This document shows positions 62,399 to 64,000 of a stretch of DNA of 64,000 bases, piece after piece; the first letter of the stretch is position 1; each line of letters opens with the position of its first letter. Under the pieces are notes generated by a model. The model did not search any database. It saw only the letters and a program-made list of their open reading frames with translations, and had not been told where the DNA came from. The stretch spans positions 1-64,000 of the forward strand of contig JACCGJ010000195.1 in assembly GCA_013407085.1 (NCBI GenBank), given 5' to 3'. Origin of the DNA: Atriophallophorus winterbourni (taxonomy: Eukaryota; Platyhelminthes; Trematoda; Plagiorchiida; Microphallidae). The translations under genes and the position numbers were made by a program.

Positions 62399-64000
62399 GA
62401 AATTCCTCTACACCAATGCACAATGTCTGGGAAACAAAATCGGTGAACTTCGTGCAGTTTTCTGACATGTTCACCAGATATCATCGCCGTAACGAAAACG
62501 TGGCTACAGCCTCATCAAGCAGTGAACTAGATTTACCCGAAATATCACTTATTCGCACATGAACGTGAAACGAGAGGATGAGTAGCTTTGTATTATAGCC
62601 AAAACCTTCTGTACCGCGAGATTACAGATCCAGACATCGTGTTACGGGATACACTCTGGTGCTCAGTCCGATTAGCTAACGGCGAAGCCTATTTTTGGGA
62701 AGAGTATATCGCCCACTGTTTGCACAGTAAAATTTCAATCTGGCCCTACTTGAAAGTTTTCGCATGGTTGCTTCCAGATTCACCTGTGGATATTTAATTA
62801 TGGGTGACTTCAATCTGCAGAGCAGCACTATTCACCAAGAACACTCCCTCGAACGCGCATTCAGTAAGTTGTTGGGCAATATTCCTCTTTATAACCACAT
62901 TGCATGTAATACCCGTTACCGAGGAACCGATATACCTTCACTCTTGTATCTCCTTTTGACAAGCAATGAACACTACATTGATAACGTTGCTTACGAAAGT
63001 CCACTAGGACTAAGTGATACGTCGTCATCTAGTTTGACTATCTGTTTTAATCTATAAGAACAAATGATGACCCATAAAAAACAATTAGACGGATCAACAT
63101 TGTGGCTTTGAGTGATCGGCCTAACAACACGATTAACTGCCAACCGGAAACCAACAACGTACGTGAGTATGGCTAATATCTAATCTCAAGAATTCAATCG
63201 AAGTGAGCTCCGGATTTGTCCTCAGGAAAAAACGTCAAATTTGAACTAATGAAGCCGAACTTGTAAGTGGTTAAAGGTACGAAACATTGCTTGGCGACAC
63301 CATCGCAAAACCTATCATCAGAGACCTAGGAAACATTCCGTTTACTGCAGAACAAAGTAAACAAATTTGTCATCCAAGACAAGTTGTACTTCCAAGAAGG
63401 GATATCAAACATGATGAAGCTCAACCCTAAAATACTTTATTGTATGGTTAACGGTCAAGCTAAGTTGAAACCTGGAGTTGCGTCCGTGAACACGTCAGCT
63501 GGACCAACAACAACTGCATCAGAAACTGCTGAAGCTTTAGCCACGTTTTATTCATCTGTATTCAGCCCGAGAGAACATGCAATTTACAACCCAAATTAAA
63601 CCATTTCAACCACGGTTGCCATGAGTGAAATAAATGTCACGTTGAAACGCGTCCTTCAAGCCTTATTTAATCTTAAAACCGGAAAGTCTCCTGGGGCCGA
63701 CGGAATAACCCAGCTAATATTGAAGCAATGTGCGATTTTACTATACAAACCACTCACATACCTGTTCAAACAAACACTGGCAAATGGCGTGATTCCTACC
63801 AATTGGAAACGTGGAATAATTTCTCCTATTGATAAAGGTGGAACTCGCTCCGATGTTGCTAATTACCGACCCGTTACTTGGTTACCTGTGATTTCCAAAT
63901 TCCTTCAGCGCCTCATTGTTGACGGTCTAATGAAACATTTCGAAAACAACCAGTTGCTTTCGAAGAAACGGCATGGATTATGATGGAATTAATCCCGTTT
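62399..64000 (+). pseudogene. CR1-like non-LTR element, endonuclease and RT N-terminus, cut by the window end
   Basis: ATG at 62399 opens MKFLYTNAQCLGNKIGELRA, the endonuclease start (x-x-Y-T-N-A-x-x-L-x-N-K). It soon stops, but later blocks are readable: IMGDFNLQ at 62800, then AETAEALATFYSSVF-type linker sequence at 63510-63560. A clean 120-codon frame at 63621-63983 has LKTGKSPGADGITQLILKQC, GVIPTNWKRGIISPIDKGG and NYRPVTWLPVISKFLQRLIV, all canonical early RT blocks. The RT part is well preserved. It continues beyond 64000. Confidence 0.8.

Overview
The window looks like nuclear DNA of a digenean flatworm, most likely schistosome-like. The evidence is one spliced housekeeping gene with 30-35 bp micro-introns at its 5' end followed by kilobase introns (a schistosome trait), AT-rich spacers, and a dense mixture of CR1-like and RTE-like non-LTR retrotransposons, Ty3/Gypsy relics, a tailed SINE-like family and hammerhead-like motifs. 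I see no rRNA, tRNA, CRISPR or prokaryotic features.

Two cellular genes are supported. A cytosolic aspartate aminotransferase (GOT1-like, + strand, 8 coding exons, 21045-35844) splices in silico to an uninterrupted 405-residue protein. A single-exon C2H2 zinc-finger gene of 922 codons lies on the - strand (45553-42785), convergent with GOT1. The other reading frames I can interpret are transposon-derived.

Layout: 1-2250 unassigned; 2253-4209 a gag-only Gypsy relic between two LTRs (-); 4600-5170 non-LTR endonuclease relic (-); 7315-7700 non-LTR RT relic (+); 8060-9480 Gypsy pol relic (+); 10780-12780 CR1-like relic (+); 14.5-15.9 kb non-LTR 3' fragments and a possible zinc-finger relic; 18345-20656 a nearly intact small LTR retrotransposon (-) inserted in the last codons of a non-LTR element; 21045-35844 GOT1, whose introns hold SINE-like copies, RTE and CR1 ends and hammerhead-like inverted repeats; 35.9-42.8 kb intergenic with more SINE-like copies; 42785-45553 zinc-finger gene; 46.5-64 kb an almost continuous retroelement graveyard (CR1-like, Gypsy, CR1-like into the window edge).

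The most notable object is the 18345-20656 element. It has two 163-bp LTRs (about 4 differences), TG...CA ends and a perfect 5-bp target duplication. Its single open frame runs Gag, two CCHC knuckles and retropepsin into the first residues of RT, then switches in frame to an intronless SRSF3/7-type RRM protein beginning at its own Met. After that protein the sequence returns to what looks like the pol C-terminal tail. RT, RNase H and integrase are gone. This is the structure expected of an LTR retrotransposon that transduced a host splicing-factor mRNA, as maize Bs1 did with an ATPase gene. One base after its 5' LTR lies a 17-nt stretch perfectly complementary to a segment inside the same LTR, which suggests Tf1/sushi-style self-priming instead of tRNA priming.
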